A model generated the notes under the pieces. The model was not told the DNA's origin, did not search any database, and saw nothing but the letters and a program-made list of their open reading frames with translations. The translations under genes were made by a program, and so were the position numbers. This document shows positions 9,639 to 19,132 of a stretch of DNA of 64,000 nt, in pieces (within the stretch, counting starts at the first letter, position 1; every line of letters begins with the position of its first letter). Origin of the DNA: Trichomonas vaginalis G3. Lineage: Eukaryota > Parabasalia > Trichomonadida > Trichomonadidae. The stretch spans positions 5,608,879 to 5,672,878 of the forward strand of contig NC_067206.1 of the NCBI RefSeq assembly GCF_026262505.1. The letters run 5' to 3'.

Positions 9639-9880
9639 GCAGTACTTTTACTGACAGTAGCAGTACTTTTACTGACAGTAGCAGTACTTTTTCTGACAGT
9701 AGCAGTACTTTTACTGACAGTAGCAGTACTTTTTCTGACAGTAGCAGTACTTTTACTGACAGTAGCAGTACTTTATCGTCGAAAACCTCTCAAATTTTCC
9801 TTTTTTCTGCTCCTAGCATACTTTTACTGACAGTAGCAGTACTTTTTCTGACAGTAGCAGTACTTTTACTGACAGTAGCA
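9639..9880. repeat. 21-bp minisatellite inside Polinton A
   Basis: About eleven copies of the unit AGTACTTTTACTGACAGTAGC, with a TTTACT/TTTTCT variant alternating in part of the array and one interruption of some 40 bp near 9778-9815. Because 21 is a multiple of three, one frame reads as a Ser-Ser-Thr-Phe-Thr-Asp-Ser heptad, but that frame has no support as a gene. The unit contains the near-palindromic CAGTACTTTTACTG. Confidence 0.85.
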
Positions 9881-9881
9881 A

Positions 9882-10260
9882 TGGTCGAGGTCGAACCTAC
9901 CGACGAGGCAATTTACCTAATTGAAATTAACGAGCTTGTTAAAGACTTCCTCAGGCAGAATGTAAAAGGCAAGCTTGTTAACGGTTGGATAACGGGAAGG
10001 GCTGCCTTGAACTCGAGATTTCGACTGGAATTCCAATTGAGGTACCAGAAGGCACTCCTTTCGACGACATAAAGCAAGCAAAGAAGGAACCATTATAAAG
10101 TTCTTGCCAAGCGTCCTTGGATACTACTTCCAAACAGAGAGAACCCTTTCCCAAGAATGAACCAAATTCTCAAGGGTCTCCTTCACTTCTCTGGTCAACC
10201 ATTCTTTATAACTACAGAAGCGACATTCAGCCAGTTCAGTAAACATCTCATTTTAACTCA
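9882..10260 (+). pseudogene. Remnant of an unrecognised Polinton gene
   Basis: Right-strand coding-like stretch beginning MVEVEPTDEAIYLIEINELV and later EVPEGTPFDDIKQAK. It directly abuts the 21-bp minisatellite, so its true beginning may have been replaced by the repeat. No family recognised. It is broken. 10261-10350 holds nothing I can name. Confidence 0.35.
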
Positions 10261-10351
10261 CTTTTTTATGTTTTTGTGAAAGTGTCAAATAAATTGTTTC
10301 ATGAGTTTTCTACGATGTTAGAAAAAATGTTATTTTCTAATATCTTCACAT

Positions 10352-11210
10352 TCAATACTTTTTCAGCACTTTTCTGTAGTTATATATGAAAGACAATTCG
10401 AGATAAAAGTCATAGTACAATGGAATAATATGTTGCACACCATTTGTTGTGAACCAAACTTGAAAGTCAGAGAAACTGTTACTAGGTGGTTCGTAGAATT
10501 TAGAAGCAAAGTCATAAAGGTCCTTACCAATACATAGAAAACTATTGTTGCTTGAACTGAAACTTGCATGACACATAACATTTTGGGTCAAACACATTTC
10601 TATAAACCATCAAATCTGCTGGTGGAAGTATAAATTTAAATGGACCATCTGGTGGTAATGGTTCGTTCTGGTTTAGTAACCGAAGAAATTGTGCCCAAGA
10701 ACGTTTGTCTACTTCCCAAAATAAAAACTCTGTATCTCTTGGAGGGTTAATTTCAATCTTTTGAAATGAAACGGTGGAGTTCATCTTGTCATATTCTAGT
10801 TTCAGATAGTATGTTCCATTTAGTAAAGAGTCGTATTTTTCTTGAAATTCCCAATAATATTTGTTCATTTGAGTTTGAAAGTCATCTAGAGTTTTCTCAA
10901 GACTTTCGTCTGAACGAACTGTAAAGATTCTCATTTCGTCAAATTTGTCTATTAGACCATCAGGACCTTCATACTGCCCATGAAAATATACTGCGACCAT
11001 AAATGCGTTAGTTCTATTTGAAAACAAAACTCTTCTAAATCCTATTGCCTTTGCATCTGAAGGACTTTGAAGCCAACAAATTGGATAGTCAAACCTGTAT
11101 GCTCGGGATGAAATTTCTTCATCTGAAATAGTCCTACCAGCATTTGTAAAGATATAGTCTAACGGTTTTGTATCTGCTACTTTTGTTCTTTGTTTTTCAA
11201 CCTGAAGCAT
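10352..11210 (-). CDS. Penton/vertex-like protein paralogue (A, first copy), broken
   Basis: A beta-rich protein starting MLQVEKQRTKVADTKPLDYI, with RFDYPICWLQSPSDAKAIGF, a central long-strand region and a C-terminal strand pair FQVWFTTNGVQHIIPLYYDF. The same protein type recurs at 18024-18868 in A (start MLSIEKENSRVATTKPLDEL; end FQVWFTTDGRKRIIPLYHAF) and, more distantly, at 41940-42809 and 57400-58250 in B (YPRHWVEYVGGEKAIEI, FPTDWIVNINEEKYIGI). The C-terminal strand pattern resembles the penton candidates, so a capsid vertex or fibre-anchoring role is inferred. Broken. Confidence 0.5.
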
Positions 11211-11235
11211 TTAATATATGTAAAAATATATTGTT

Positions 11236-11819
11236 TTAAAATGGTATGCCATATAGCTTCTTGAATTTGTTAAGAAGTATTTGAACGTATTTTCCATCTG
11301 TATCTCTAGTGTTTACATAAGTATAGCCCGCCTTAGTAAAATATACTTGTAATTTCCTATAGTTTACGCCGGTATAAAAGTAGAAAGAGTCTTGTTCTTC
11401 GCTATAGTAGTAAAACTCAAACGTATACTTGCCATAGTCTGTAATTTCAATTGTTTCATCTTCTAGTTCGTCGACAAATTCGAATACAATATCTCCAAAT
11501 TTGCCTTTGTTCTTATTGTTTTCAGAACGAGTGACCCAACGTAAGTTTTCAAGTCTATTGTCGTTTCTTATATGGTTTATATGGTCTACAAAAGGTAAAT
11601 TGTTAGGATTCAGTATAAAATGAGTTGCAATGACAACATGTTTAAGATAGTGTTTTCCACCCATCTTCATAATAGCATATCCGTCATTTCGCTCCTATTC
11701 GCTTAAAACTCTTTTTGTCTTTTTGTTTCTGACTTCAAATGACTCACACAGTGAATTTCATATTTCTCATCTAACAAACAAGTTTCCCAACGGTCTTCTC
11801 CAACAAACTCAGCGTACAT
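11236..11819 (-). CDS. HNH homing-type endonuclease with NUMOD-like N-terminus, broken
   Basis: The nuclease core shows the HNH_3 pattern VDHINHIRNDNRLENLRWVT, followed by RSENNKNK, typical of phage and virus HNH homing endonucleases. The preceding part (VGEDRWETCLLDEKYEIHCV) resembles a NUMOD4 motif. The C-terminal 70 residues form a separate beta-rich domain (IEITDYGKYTFEFYYYSEEQ ... VNTRDTDGKYVQILLNKFKK). That domain is also encoded alone by the gene within the TIRs of Polinton B (40694-41020). Such enzymes nick or cut DNA and can drive gene conversion. It lies next to the polymerase gene, a common place for homing genes. Broken. Confidence 0.75.
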
Positions 11820-11863
11820 TTCAAATAAAATAAAAAAATGTCACTTTTTTTAAAATAAATTTT

Positions 11864-14001
11864 TTATTTTATGCAATGTTTTATTTCTGTGCCGTCTTCA
11901 AGTATGCCCCAATATTTCCTTTTCGATATTACATGAACTTCGGAAAATACCTTATCTAGCTTAAAACAGCCCATCTTTTCACCGACCATTCCCATTTCAA
12001 TGAGTTTGTTGTATCCTTCTTCGTTCGTCATGAGTGCGTCAATGTTCTCATAGTAAACCTTGACTTTGGATTTGACTTCGGAGAAGAATTTGTTGTACTC
12101 GTCAAGGACTGCCTTTGCGAACTGAGGGTAGACCAATGTTCGACAATAGGTTTTAATGTGGTTACTAAGCCACTTTGACCTTGAGTGAATTCGTACTTCA
12201 AAACAAAAGGAGAAAACCTTTCAACAAAGTTGTCGACCTTCTCATAATGTTTACTCTTCATCTCTTGAGGTTTCTTAATGGAATATCCCCATGTCGAATT
12301 CATAAGCAATTTGAGTGTCATTGCAAGTTTGGGGGTTGAAGCTTTCCTAATATCATACAGTTGTTGTATGACTTTTCCAACTGTATAGTTCCTTCCCGGG
12401 AACTCACCATCTTCGTTTGGAATTCCAGTCGGAATATATTGGACAAACCTCATGTATGCAGCGTTAAGGTCGACATAGTATATCTTTTCATCTGAGTCGA
12501 ACTTGTCGCAACCAATTGGTCCAGTTTGTGGAAATTCAAGTGAGTCTCTTATCTTCTGAGAAACTTCTCCTGTTATCTCATAAACATCGTCGAAGCAACC
12601 TGTTTCATATAAAACCTTCTGACCTAACTCAGATGCTCTCCAATACAATTTGACGTCAATTGGATGTCTCAATGGAAGTTTGTTTATAGCATCTTGAAGT
12701 TCTTGCAACCTCATTGGAAGTTCTTCTGGTTCAGGTTGGTATCCGAACATACCAACCCCTTGTGGAACTGTGTACTTCTTTTGTACTAGAACTTTGTCTG
12801 GAACAACTTTTGGTCTTGCTAACAATGAAAAGTTTGTTTCGTCTTTTGGTACAAAAGTTTCTGTCAGCTTGTCATCTGGAATTGGTTCCAACAAACCTTT
12901 CTCGAAAAGAATGTTTACAGCTCTGACAATGTTGCACTTACTTTTACCAAAGAATGGGTTTGTAAGACTTTCGTTCAACATGAAGTGGTTGTGGACAATT
13001 ACAATCTTCAACCATGGTAAGTCTTTGTCAACAACATAGTCGTCATGTGAAGAACCTTTAGCTGTAGGTATGTTGACTCGGATATTGACATTTGCCAACG
13101 GTGCAATTTTTGCCAATTGACCTCTGAGAATGTACCTTGTCTTCACGCATGACTCAAGATACTTCATCTTCTCATCTGTAACAAGACCAGAGTTCCTGAG
13201 ACATGTAAGAATACAAGGTTCATTGACAATTGTTTCAATTGAATTGTAAATTCCATACCTTGTCAAGTCAATGTCAGACTTATTTATGAACGGGAAGTAT
13301 CCAGCATGTTGTCTGACTGCTTGAGGGTTAGGTTGGTACCATTCGAACTTGACACTTGCAATTCCTTCAATTGCATTCAAAATGTCTGAGTCGGAGTCAA
13401 CCATTTGTTCTCTCTTTGTAGTCTTGAAAGCGTCAAGAAGTTTTGCGGCTGTTTGTTCATTGCCATGTGCATAGTAAATGTGACCATCCAAATCTGTTAT
13501 GGTCAATCTGAGATTGTGTCCTTTCTTATTTCCGTCTTGAATTGCAGCAAGTACTCCCATGAAGCCTTCTTTGTTCTTTCCTTCGTCAAAGTTTACTGTA
13601 AAGGTTCGACCAGATGTAATTTGACTTCTAACTTCACGGTACTTTTCATATGCATATCTTGTTCTTTCCATGGGAGCATGTGCGTCTTCACCTTTTCCTT
13701 TTTTCCTTCTCAAAGGATGCAATTGTTCGTCATGTTTCCAGTAGAATCTGGCAAAGCCGTCGTGTCCTTCAACTTGAGGTTCACTAACATCGAAAGGCAT
13801 GTCCATAAGACGTTCTTCTTCTAACCTCTCTAGTCTGTTTGGATAATTGGCACGTGCTGTTTCCAAATCCATTTCGTAGCGAAGACCAGACAATTTGTCA
13901 TAGACTTTTATGGGTCTTCCCTTCCTATATTTAAAATTCTTCGAAACTCTCCAACCATATCTTTGTAACTCTGCTTTTATTCTAGCAGACTTTCTGTCCA
14001 T
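11864..14001 (-). CDS. DNA polymerase family B (protein-primed type), divergent; broken
   Basis: Minus-strand polymerase of roughly 700 codons. Motif A reads KIYYVDLNAAYMRF and motif B KLAMTLKLLMNSTWGYSIKK; a motif C-like YYENIDALMT follows. The upstream part ENFVNEPCILTCLRNSGL-type region and HNHFMLNE align with CFVYACIQAGVN and EDHYMLNE of the polymerase at 53460-57160 in B, confirming common descent. Between HFMLNE and motif A, I find no recognisable 3'-5' exonuclease motifs, whereas the B polymerase has them, so the two differ in architecture. The N-terminus (MDRKSARIKAELQRYGWRVS) is basic and could bind DNA. It would copy the element's linear DNA. The gene is broken but mostly open. Confidence 0.75.
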
Positions 14002-14044
14002 TCTATATGGGGCATTTTTATAAAAATATAAAAATATTTTTTCT

Positions 14045-14629
14045 TTACTTTACATAACCGCCTGCTGCCATAAGTCTTTGACGCCAACCCATACCAGCTA
14101 ATGAAGGTTGACTTGGTTTAGTTTGGAAACTAAACTTTGGTTTTGGTTTATCTTCAGTTTTTGGTTTCTCTTCTTCTATCGGTTTTTCGTCACTTTTCGG
14201 TTCCTCTGACTTTACTTCACTTGCAGGAACAGTTGTGTCGTCAACATCTTCATAAATATCATATGCCATTTGTTTTTGTTTTCCTTTCAACTTTTTGTGT
14301 TTGTTGTAAAGTTTAGAATATTTCGACTCTAAGTCAATGAGATGTTCTATAATGAACTGTTGGTCAGTGAAGTAAACTTTTCCATCTGTTGTCTCGAAAG
14401 CTCCTTCAGACTTCAATATTTTATTTGTGAGAGTCTGTTTCTTTTTTGAGATACTAGCCGTTCCATTTCTATGAAAAGTGACTTTATAGTTAGGGTTTGT
14501 ATTTCCAGACCTGGCACTTTCTATTATTGAATTTTTCTCTTCATCTGTAAGTTCTTTGACAGGTTTTGACAATGGTTCTGAACTTTTTGTTTGTGGTGTC
14601 AAATCTACCGTTTCAACTTCTTCGGTCAT
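14045..14629 (-). CDS. Charged Polinton protein, looks whole
   Basis: A 194-codon frame. Residues 30-75 (IESARSGNTNPNYKVTFHRN, then TASISKKKQT) resemble the N-terminal part of the proteins at 58580-59010 (ILNDARGIQHPFYYVSQSKD) and 61129-61428 (VEYIKSGTIPEGFYIHTMKD) in B, defining a small shared beta-hairpin module. A helix-rich middle (IEHLIDLESKYSKLYNKHKK) precedes a disordered Glu/Lys/Pro tail (KPIEEEKPKTEDKPKPKF) and a conserved-looking end (GMGWRQRLMAAGGYVK). It is preceded by a TTTTTTACTGAGATGAAATG start context. Probably a virion or assembly protein; function unknown. Confidence 0.6.
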   Translation of the reverse strand: MTEEVETVDLTPQTKSSEPLSKPVKELTDEEKNSIIESARSGNTNPNYKVTFHRNGTASISKKKQTLTNKILKSEGAFETTDGKVYFTDQQFIIEHLIDLESKYSKLYNKHKKLKGKQKQMAYDIYEDVDDTTVPASEVKSEEPKSDEKPIEEEKPKTEDKPKPKFSFQTKPSQPSLAGMGWRQRLMAAGGYVK

Positions 14630-14648
14630 TTCATCTCAGTAAAAAATT

Positions 14649-14813
14649 TTAGTTTGGTTTGTTTTCAACTGTGTTGTTGTTGTGGAGTGGGATGGTTCCT
14701 TTAATAATATCATTCAGTTTCACATGCTGAGCCTGACTATATGGTATCGGTTTAAATGCTGGAAGCCGACAAATCCATCTTGAACTCATTTGTCTCAATG
14801 CTGCATTGTTCAT
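14649..14813 (-). CDS. 54-codon Polinton protein, looks whole
   Basis: A short frame starting MNNAALRQMSSRWICRLPAF and ending NNNTVENKPN, with the same TTTTTTATTGAGATGAAATG start context as the gene downstream of it. The segment LRQMSSRWICRLPAFKPIP faintly matches LRAAQWQRAVSPRLGVPPAP in the small gene at 60623-60820 of B, which lies beside the same neighbours. Function unknown. Confidence 0.5.
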   Translation of the reverse strand: MNNAALRQMSSRWICRLPAFKPIPYSQAQHVKLNDIIKGTIPLHNNNTVENKPN

Positions 14814-14832
14814 TTCATCTCAATAAAAAACT

Positions 14833-15233
14833 TTACATTCCCCACGTTTGAGGCGGTTGAGGTTGGTTATTGTTTACCCACTGTTGTGCATGGTTATATC
14901 CTCTGTTAAAGAATCTTTCACCTTGGTCCATATAGTGTCCTGCTTGGTTATAGTAGTCATTTGCTTTGTTATAATAGTTTCCTGCTTGTCTTCCTACATT
15001 GTCCATCCATCCTTGAACTTTTCCTCTTGTTTCAGGATTTGGAATAAGATTTGTTGCATCTCGTGCTACATCCCAACCTTTCTGTACAGTTTGTATAATA
15101 GGTTGTGCTTTCTCTTTAAGTATACCTAATGTACTCAAAATCTTCCTTCCAACTCCAAATACACCTCTGGCTATTTTCCCACTGCGGGCAAAAATCTGGA
15201 TGCAACTCCTGCTAATGCGCCAAATAAACCCAT
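14833..15233 (-). CDS. Small virion-type protein with Tyr/Asn/Gln-rich tail, broken
   Basis: The start codon context is TTTACTCTATAAGAAATG and the first residues MGLFGALAG are hydrophobic and glycine-rich. The later part has a Gly-Val-Gly-Arg-Lys basic-hydrophobic stretch, then ATNLIPNPETRGKVQGWMDN and a tail of repeated Asn-Tyr-Tyr-Asn (YYNKANDYYNQAGHYMDQGE). A second gene of similar type is at 18873-19114. The design, an amphipathic N-terminus plus a disordered tail, resembles small internal virion proteins such as adenovirus pVI, but no homology is shown. Broken. Confidence 0.5.
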
Positions 15234-15250
15234 TTCTTATAGAGTAAAAA

Positions 15251-16210
15251 ATGACGAATCCGAACAAGGACCCCTATGTTTCTAAAGCGACAAAGAAAGC
15301 ACTCATGATAAAAATCTTTAGTTCAACACCAAATGCTTGGTTTATGGATATCTTGGAAAACATTCCGAGAGTTAGAACAGATGGACCTCCATACTGGTTA
15401 ATATTTGTTGGTCAAAACACAAGATACTGTGAAGCCATACCATTATGGTCCAAAATATTTTAGATGTGAAAACTGCTTTGACAATATTCGTTGACAAATA
15501 CCATCCAACAAAACTGACATCTGACTGTGAAAGTTCTTTCAAATCAGATGATGTAAAAAAACTATCTGCGTTCAAAAAATGTAAACCAATATTTCATTGT
15601 CGACCAAAACCATTCTGCTCTTGGTGTCATTGACGGTTGTATAAAAAATGTTAAGAGACTTAAACCAACCACAAGGTGGTGAAGCAAATGAAATGTCATA
15701 TGACGACAAATATAGACACTTCTCCATGGCAAAGATGAGACAAGTTTTAAATATTTATAATAACCGTAAACAAAAAGGTTTGGGAAACCACTCCCCCGAA
15801 GAAATGAAAAACAACCCTGACTTAGAGAAAAGACTATATTTAATAATTTAGTCAAAAGAGACAAACAAGAAAGAATGCCGGGCTTCAAACTTCAGAAAGG
15901 TGACAAAGTAAAAATAGAAATACCTAAACGCGACCCATATGAAAATACTATTGACTATGACAACAATGGGAACCCGACAGGTACTCACATTCGTGTTCGT
16001 AAAAATAGGAGAAAGTATACAAGAGAATATTATGAAGTTTTAGGCAAACATGGCAAAATGTACACACTGCAAGCAGAAGATAAAACTACTATTGTCAGAC
16101 CTCGTTTCAAACTTGTCAAAGTTCAAGGTGGTATACTTTCAAAGACAGTTCCTAACAAATATAAGACAACTCCTGACGAATATGCTAAAGAAGTTGAAAA
16201 TGACGACTAA
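15251..16210 (+). CDS. Polinton integrase (rve family) with chromo-like C-terminus, broken
   Basis: Remains of the retroviral-type DDE integrase of Polintons. The core begins with PNAWFMDILENIPRVRTDGP and PPYWLIFVGQNTRYCEAIPL, the first catalytic strand followed by the typical hydrophobic second strand, and continues to LTSDCESSFKSDDV, the second catalytic region. A helical part (AKMRQVLNIYNNRKQKGLGN, HSPEEMKNNPDLE) leads to a C-terminal SH3/chromo-like domain (LQKGDKVKIEIPKRDPYENT ... VLGKHGKMYTLQAEDKTTIV). It inserts the linear element DNA into the host genome by joining TIR ends. The homologue is at 48713-49797. Broken, in a few places. Confidence 0.85.
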
Positions 16211-16235
16211 GCAATTCTATACCATGCGTAAACTG

Positions 16236-16640
16236 TCATGTAAGGGGCATGTATTCTTTACTTTGTCCCGTTGTTTGCGTATATCCTGAAACGAAATGTG
16301 TATGGTTTCCTTCTCCCTGAGTGTCACTCCAGTAACAATTTATAGCAAACTTAACGTCGTCTTTAACATCATATCCTTTACCTTTTGTCATTCCTGACCA
16401 ATCCCAATATCTATGCTTATGCCAACCTACTTGAGATGTACTTAAATCTATGTAATGACTGTGTGCAGGTAAATTTTCACCTGAAATCGTTTTACTTCCA
16501 CCTGTTTCCTTTGAAGAGTTTGCACAATACAAAAACCTGTCGACTATTTGTTCCCATGCACCAACACCAAACATTACTTGAGGACCTCTTGCATCCATAG
16601 ATGTATAAATAGAACCTACTGGGTTCATTAAATCAAACAT
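16236..16640 (-). CDS. Phage tail-collar-like fibre tip protein
   Basis: About 134 codons starting MFDLMNPVGSIYTSMDARGP. The pattern hPxGsIYxSxxxxxPxxxFGxGxWExIxDRFL and then GGSKTISGENLPAHSHYIDL, with a late GEGNHTHFVSG, is that of tail-collar or microcystin-dependent-protein domains found at the tips of bacteriophage tail fibres. Histidine pairs (HSH, HTH) likely bind metal ions along a trimer axis. A matching domain ends the fibre locus of Polinton B (48193-48693). It probably forms a receptor-binding tip on the virion. The frame looks mostly whole, ending close to the convergent integrase gene. Confidence 0.75.
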   Translation of the reverse strand: MFDLMNPVGSIYTSMDARGPQVMFGVGAWEQIVDRFLYCANSSKETGGSKTISGENLPAHSHYIDLSTSQVGWHKHRYWDWSGMTKGKGYDVKDDVKFAINCYWSDTQGEGNHTHFVSGYTQTTGQSKEYMPLT

Positions 16641-16686
16641 ATGAGATATTATAGGATTGTTCTTTTGAACTTAAAATATAGTGCAA

Positions 16687-17139
16687 CTATTTCAGGTTTC
16701 TTCTGGTTTGTGTCAGAATATTTTTATAATATAATCTTATGTTTTCAGGGTAGGTAAAATCTTGACTATAATATTTATTTCTGTCATCTGTATAATAATA
16801 TACTATTCTCGTTTTTTCTATTGCATTATATCTTTTATATCTATAATAATCTAAATATAATGTTAGCTTTTGTTCATCTACATGTGGTGTTCTGTCGTCA
16901 TCTCCATAGTCATAATAATGTGGTGCTGGAGCTGGGTCAGGCAATGTCATATCTGCCATTTCATAAACTCTTAAATATTTCTTTTGTTCGTCTCCATATA
17001 AGTTTAAGTAGCAGTTGTTGTCTAATGGAACTTTAACTTGTGTACCATCATTCTTTTTATAGCTTACATACATTTCATTGTTATTTTTCGGAATGAGTTT
17101 ATGCCGTGTACCATTTTTAAGGACTGTACCAACTGCCAT
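16687..17139 (-). CDS. Unrecognised Polinton protein in the fibre locus, looks whole
   Basis: A 150-codon frame starting MAVGTVLKNGTRHKLIPKNN. The N-terminal half is beta-rich (MYVSYKKNDGTQVKVPLDNN), the middle has a Pro/Ala/Tyr/Asp linker (DPAPAPHYYDYGDDDRTP), and the C-terminal part is strikingly rich in Tyr, Arg and Lys (LYLDYYRYKRYNAIEKTRIV). It lies between the fibre shaft gene and the collar gene, so it could be part of the fibre. No family recognised. Confidence 0.5.
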   Translation of the reverse strand: MAVGTVLKNGTRHKLIPKNNNEMYVSYKKNDGTQVKVPLDNNCYLNLYGDEQKKYLRVYEMADMTLPDPAPAPHYYDYGDDDRTPHVDEQKLTLYLDYYRYKRYNAIEKTRIVYYYTDDRNKYYSQDFTYPENIRLYYKNILTQTRRNLK

Positions 17140-18005
17140 CTAAAATATTTATTTTCTTCATTGACAGAAAAAGTCACCAACAATAGTTTCAATATTTTTT
17201 GTTCTATCAAACTTTGGTATATTTCATTGACATATGTTTTATCTGCTTTATTTTCAAGGCTAACGTTTAAGTCTGTTATTTCAGAAGATGTATGTGTATG
17301 TCCAACGTCACTTTTCCTGTTTAAGGTTTCTTGTAAGTTTGTAATATTTGCAATGGTATGTGTATGTCCAACGTCACTTTTCCTGTTTAAGGTTTCTTGT
17401 AAGTTTGTAATATTTGCAATGGTATGTGTATGTCCAACGTCACTTTTCCTGTTTAAGGTTTCTTGTAAGTTTGTAATATCCGATATAGAATGTGTATGAG
17501 TCTTATCTGCTTTTGTCTCTAATGTTTCCTTAAGACTTGGTATTTGGTTAATATAATGTATATGAGTCTTTTTAGAATATTCATTTTCAGCTCTTGTCAC
17601 TTCACTTGACATTTTATTGTCAACATATGTTTTGTCTGCTAGTTCAGGATGAGTATGTTCTTTTGTTGCATAAGCATTGTTAGCTCTTTCTTCTTCTTTT
17701 GCTATTGCATCGTCTACATTATTCTTTGTCAGCTTTATTGTCAACATCTGCTTTCAAAAGAAGTTCATTTATAGGTTTCTTCGTTTAAAGTTCCTTTTGT
17801 TGGATTTATACAGACAGTATTGTTCTTATTTTTTGAAATAGAAACTCATCTGTCATTGGGTTTATTGTCAGTTTTAAGTCACCCCTTTCAATGACTCAGA
17901 TATCTTAGAATAGTTTGAAAAGTTTGTTGTGTTCTTATTTAGAGCTTGCATAATGAGTTGTCGGTTGTGTTGTATTTCTCTCATAGACGCTGTTTCATTT
18001 GACAT
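17064..18005 (-). CDS. Phage-like fibre shaft protein with 22-residue repeats, broken
   Basis: The fibre locus starts with MSNETASMREIQHNRQLIMQ and continues into a region of repeats. Three near-identical 66-bp units (about 17290-17480) encode HTHTIANITNLQETLNRKSD-VG; more divergent units flank them (HIHYINQIPSLKETLETKAD, HTHSISDITNLQETLNRKSD). This H-T-H-x-I-x-x-I-x-x-L-x-x-x-L-x-x-K pattern is the classic shaft repeat of bacteriophage tail fibres, which trimerise. Before them lies YATKEHTHPELADKTYVDNK, another tail-fibre motif. The same repeats occur in B (HNISDINELQATLNSKADKN). The product should be a virion receptor fibre. Broken. Confidence 0.75.
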
Positions 18006-18023
18006 TTTTATTCTAGATAAAAT
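18006..18023. promoter_or_regulatory. 18-bp bidirectional promoter-like spacer
   Basis: The gap between the divergent fibre gene (start 18005) and vertex-like gene (start 18024) contains TTTATTCTAGATAAAAT. The TTTTATTCT box faces the right gene and its complement-like ATAAAAT faces the left gene, as at 2499, 44112 and 45713. Confidence 0.5.
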
Positions 18024-18868
18024 ATGCTTTCAATAGAAAAAGAAAATTCTAGAGTTGCTACAACTAAACCATTAGATGAACTTTTTACTAATGTCGGTCA
18101 AAAGTTGAGACAGATACCGTAAAGCATGAAGGCTATCGTTTTGACTACCATTAAGATGGTTAAGAGACCCATCCGTCACAAAAGCTATTGGCTTTCGTAG
18201 AATGAAGTTCATTTCAGAAGCCATACATGGTTTCCCATTTACGGTCGGTTTTGAAGTTCGATACTATAACAAAGAAAAACGTATGTATGAGAAATTTGAA
18301 CAGGGGAAAACTTTTACAAGTTAGTTTGCTTATAAACTTAGAAACAACTCTTCAAGCTTTTCAAGAAAAAATAAACGATATCTAATTGAATATGCAAACC
18401 AGTTTAACATTGACGAAGGAGAATACCATCTCGATATTATTTATGACAGGAAAAATGCAACTGTTAAAATCAATAAAATAGAAGACCTTGGAGAAAACGT
18501 TTATATTTCTACAAAATATAACAAACTTGGCATGGTATAGATTTATGAGGATGTTAAATCAGCCTGCAGCATATCCAGTACACCCGGACTATTATGAAGT
18601 CGAAAACCCTAATGGAACATATGAAAATATTTCGACCCAGATGCTATTATTGTTCATGCTTCATTTTCTGGCGCCCAAAACTCTTTTATGCTTGGCAAAT
18701 GACTTTTACGAAAAACCTACAAAGTTATACGAACCGCCGAGTGGAAGTATTTCAGACTTTCAAGTATGGTTTACTACAGATGGAAGAAAAAGAATAATTC
18801 CATTATACCATGCGTTTTACTTAGAACTTAGTTTCATATACAACTACTATCGAACGGTAAAAATATAA
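18024..18868 (+). CDS. Penton/vertex-like protein paralogue (A, second copy), broken
   Basis: Second member in A of the family at 10352-11210, on the opposite strand. It begins MLSIEKENSRVATTKPLDEL and ends KLYEPPSGSISDFQVWFTTD then KRIIPLYHAFYLELSFIYNY, matching the first copy well in both end regions. The pair gives the impression of a duplicated capsid or fibre-anchor gene, or of two joined elements. The copy is more worn than the first, with several breaks. Confidence 0.5.
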
Positions 18869-18872
18869 TTTT

Positions 18873-19114
18873 TTAATACGGTTGAGGTGTTGGATTTGGT
18901 TGCCAACTAGACTGTGGTGCAGGTTCAGGCTGTTGTATTACAGGAGCTTGTTCTTTCTGGTTCAGGGTCTTTAGGTATAATACCAACAAACTACCTACTC
19001 TTTTACCAATATTTTTGACTCCGTTCCATACTCCTCTTCCGACAGATTTTATTCCATTCCATATACCTCTTCCAACTCTTCTGAAGAAGTTTCCAATACT
19101 ACTGAAGAAACCAT
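18873..19114 (-). CDS. Small Gly/aromatic amphipathic protein, broken
   Basis: A short minus-strand gene encoding a repeated amphipathic pattern (FRRVGRGIWNGIKSVGRGVW, continuing NGVKNIGKRVG) followed by a Pro/Gln-rich tail (VIQQPEPAPQSSWQPNPTPQ). Regular Gly spacing with Trp, Ile and Arg suggests a membrane-active or DNA-condensing peptide such as a small virion core protein. It is the counterpart of the gene at 14833-15233. Broken. No database family recognised. Confidence 0.45.
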
Positions 19115-19132
19115 TTTACTATATGTAAAAAT

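Noticed and set aside
9554-10072. Open plus-strand frame with SSTFTDS repeats
   Set aside because: It is produced by the 21-bp minisatellite and runs from the antisense of the Pro/Gln-rich gene into a remnant; no start or family supports a single gene.
12714-13824. Plus-strand frames of 70-139 codons
   Set aside because: Antisense shadows of the polymerase gene of Polinton A.
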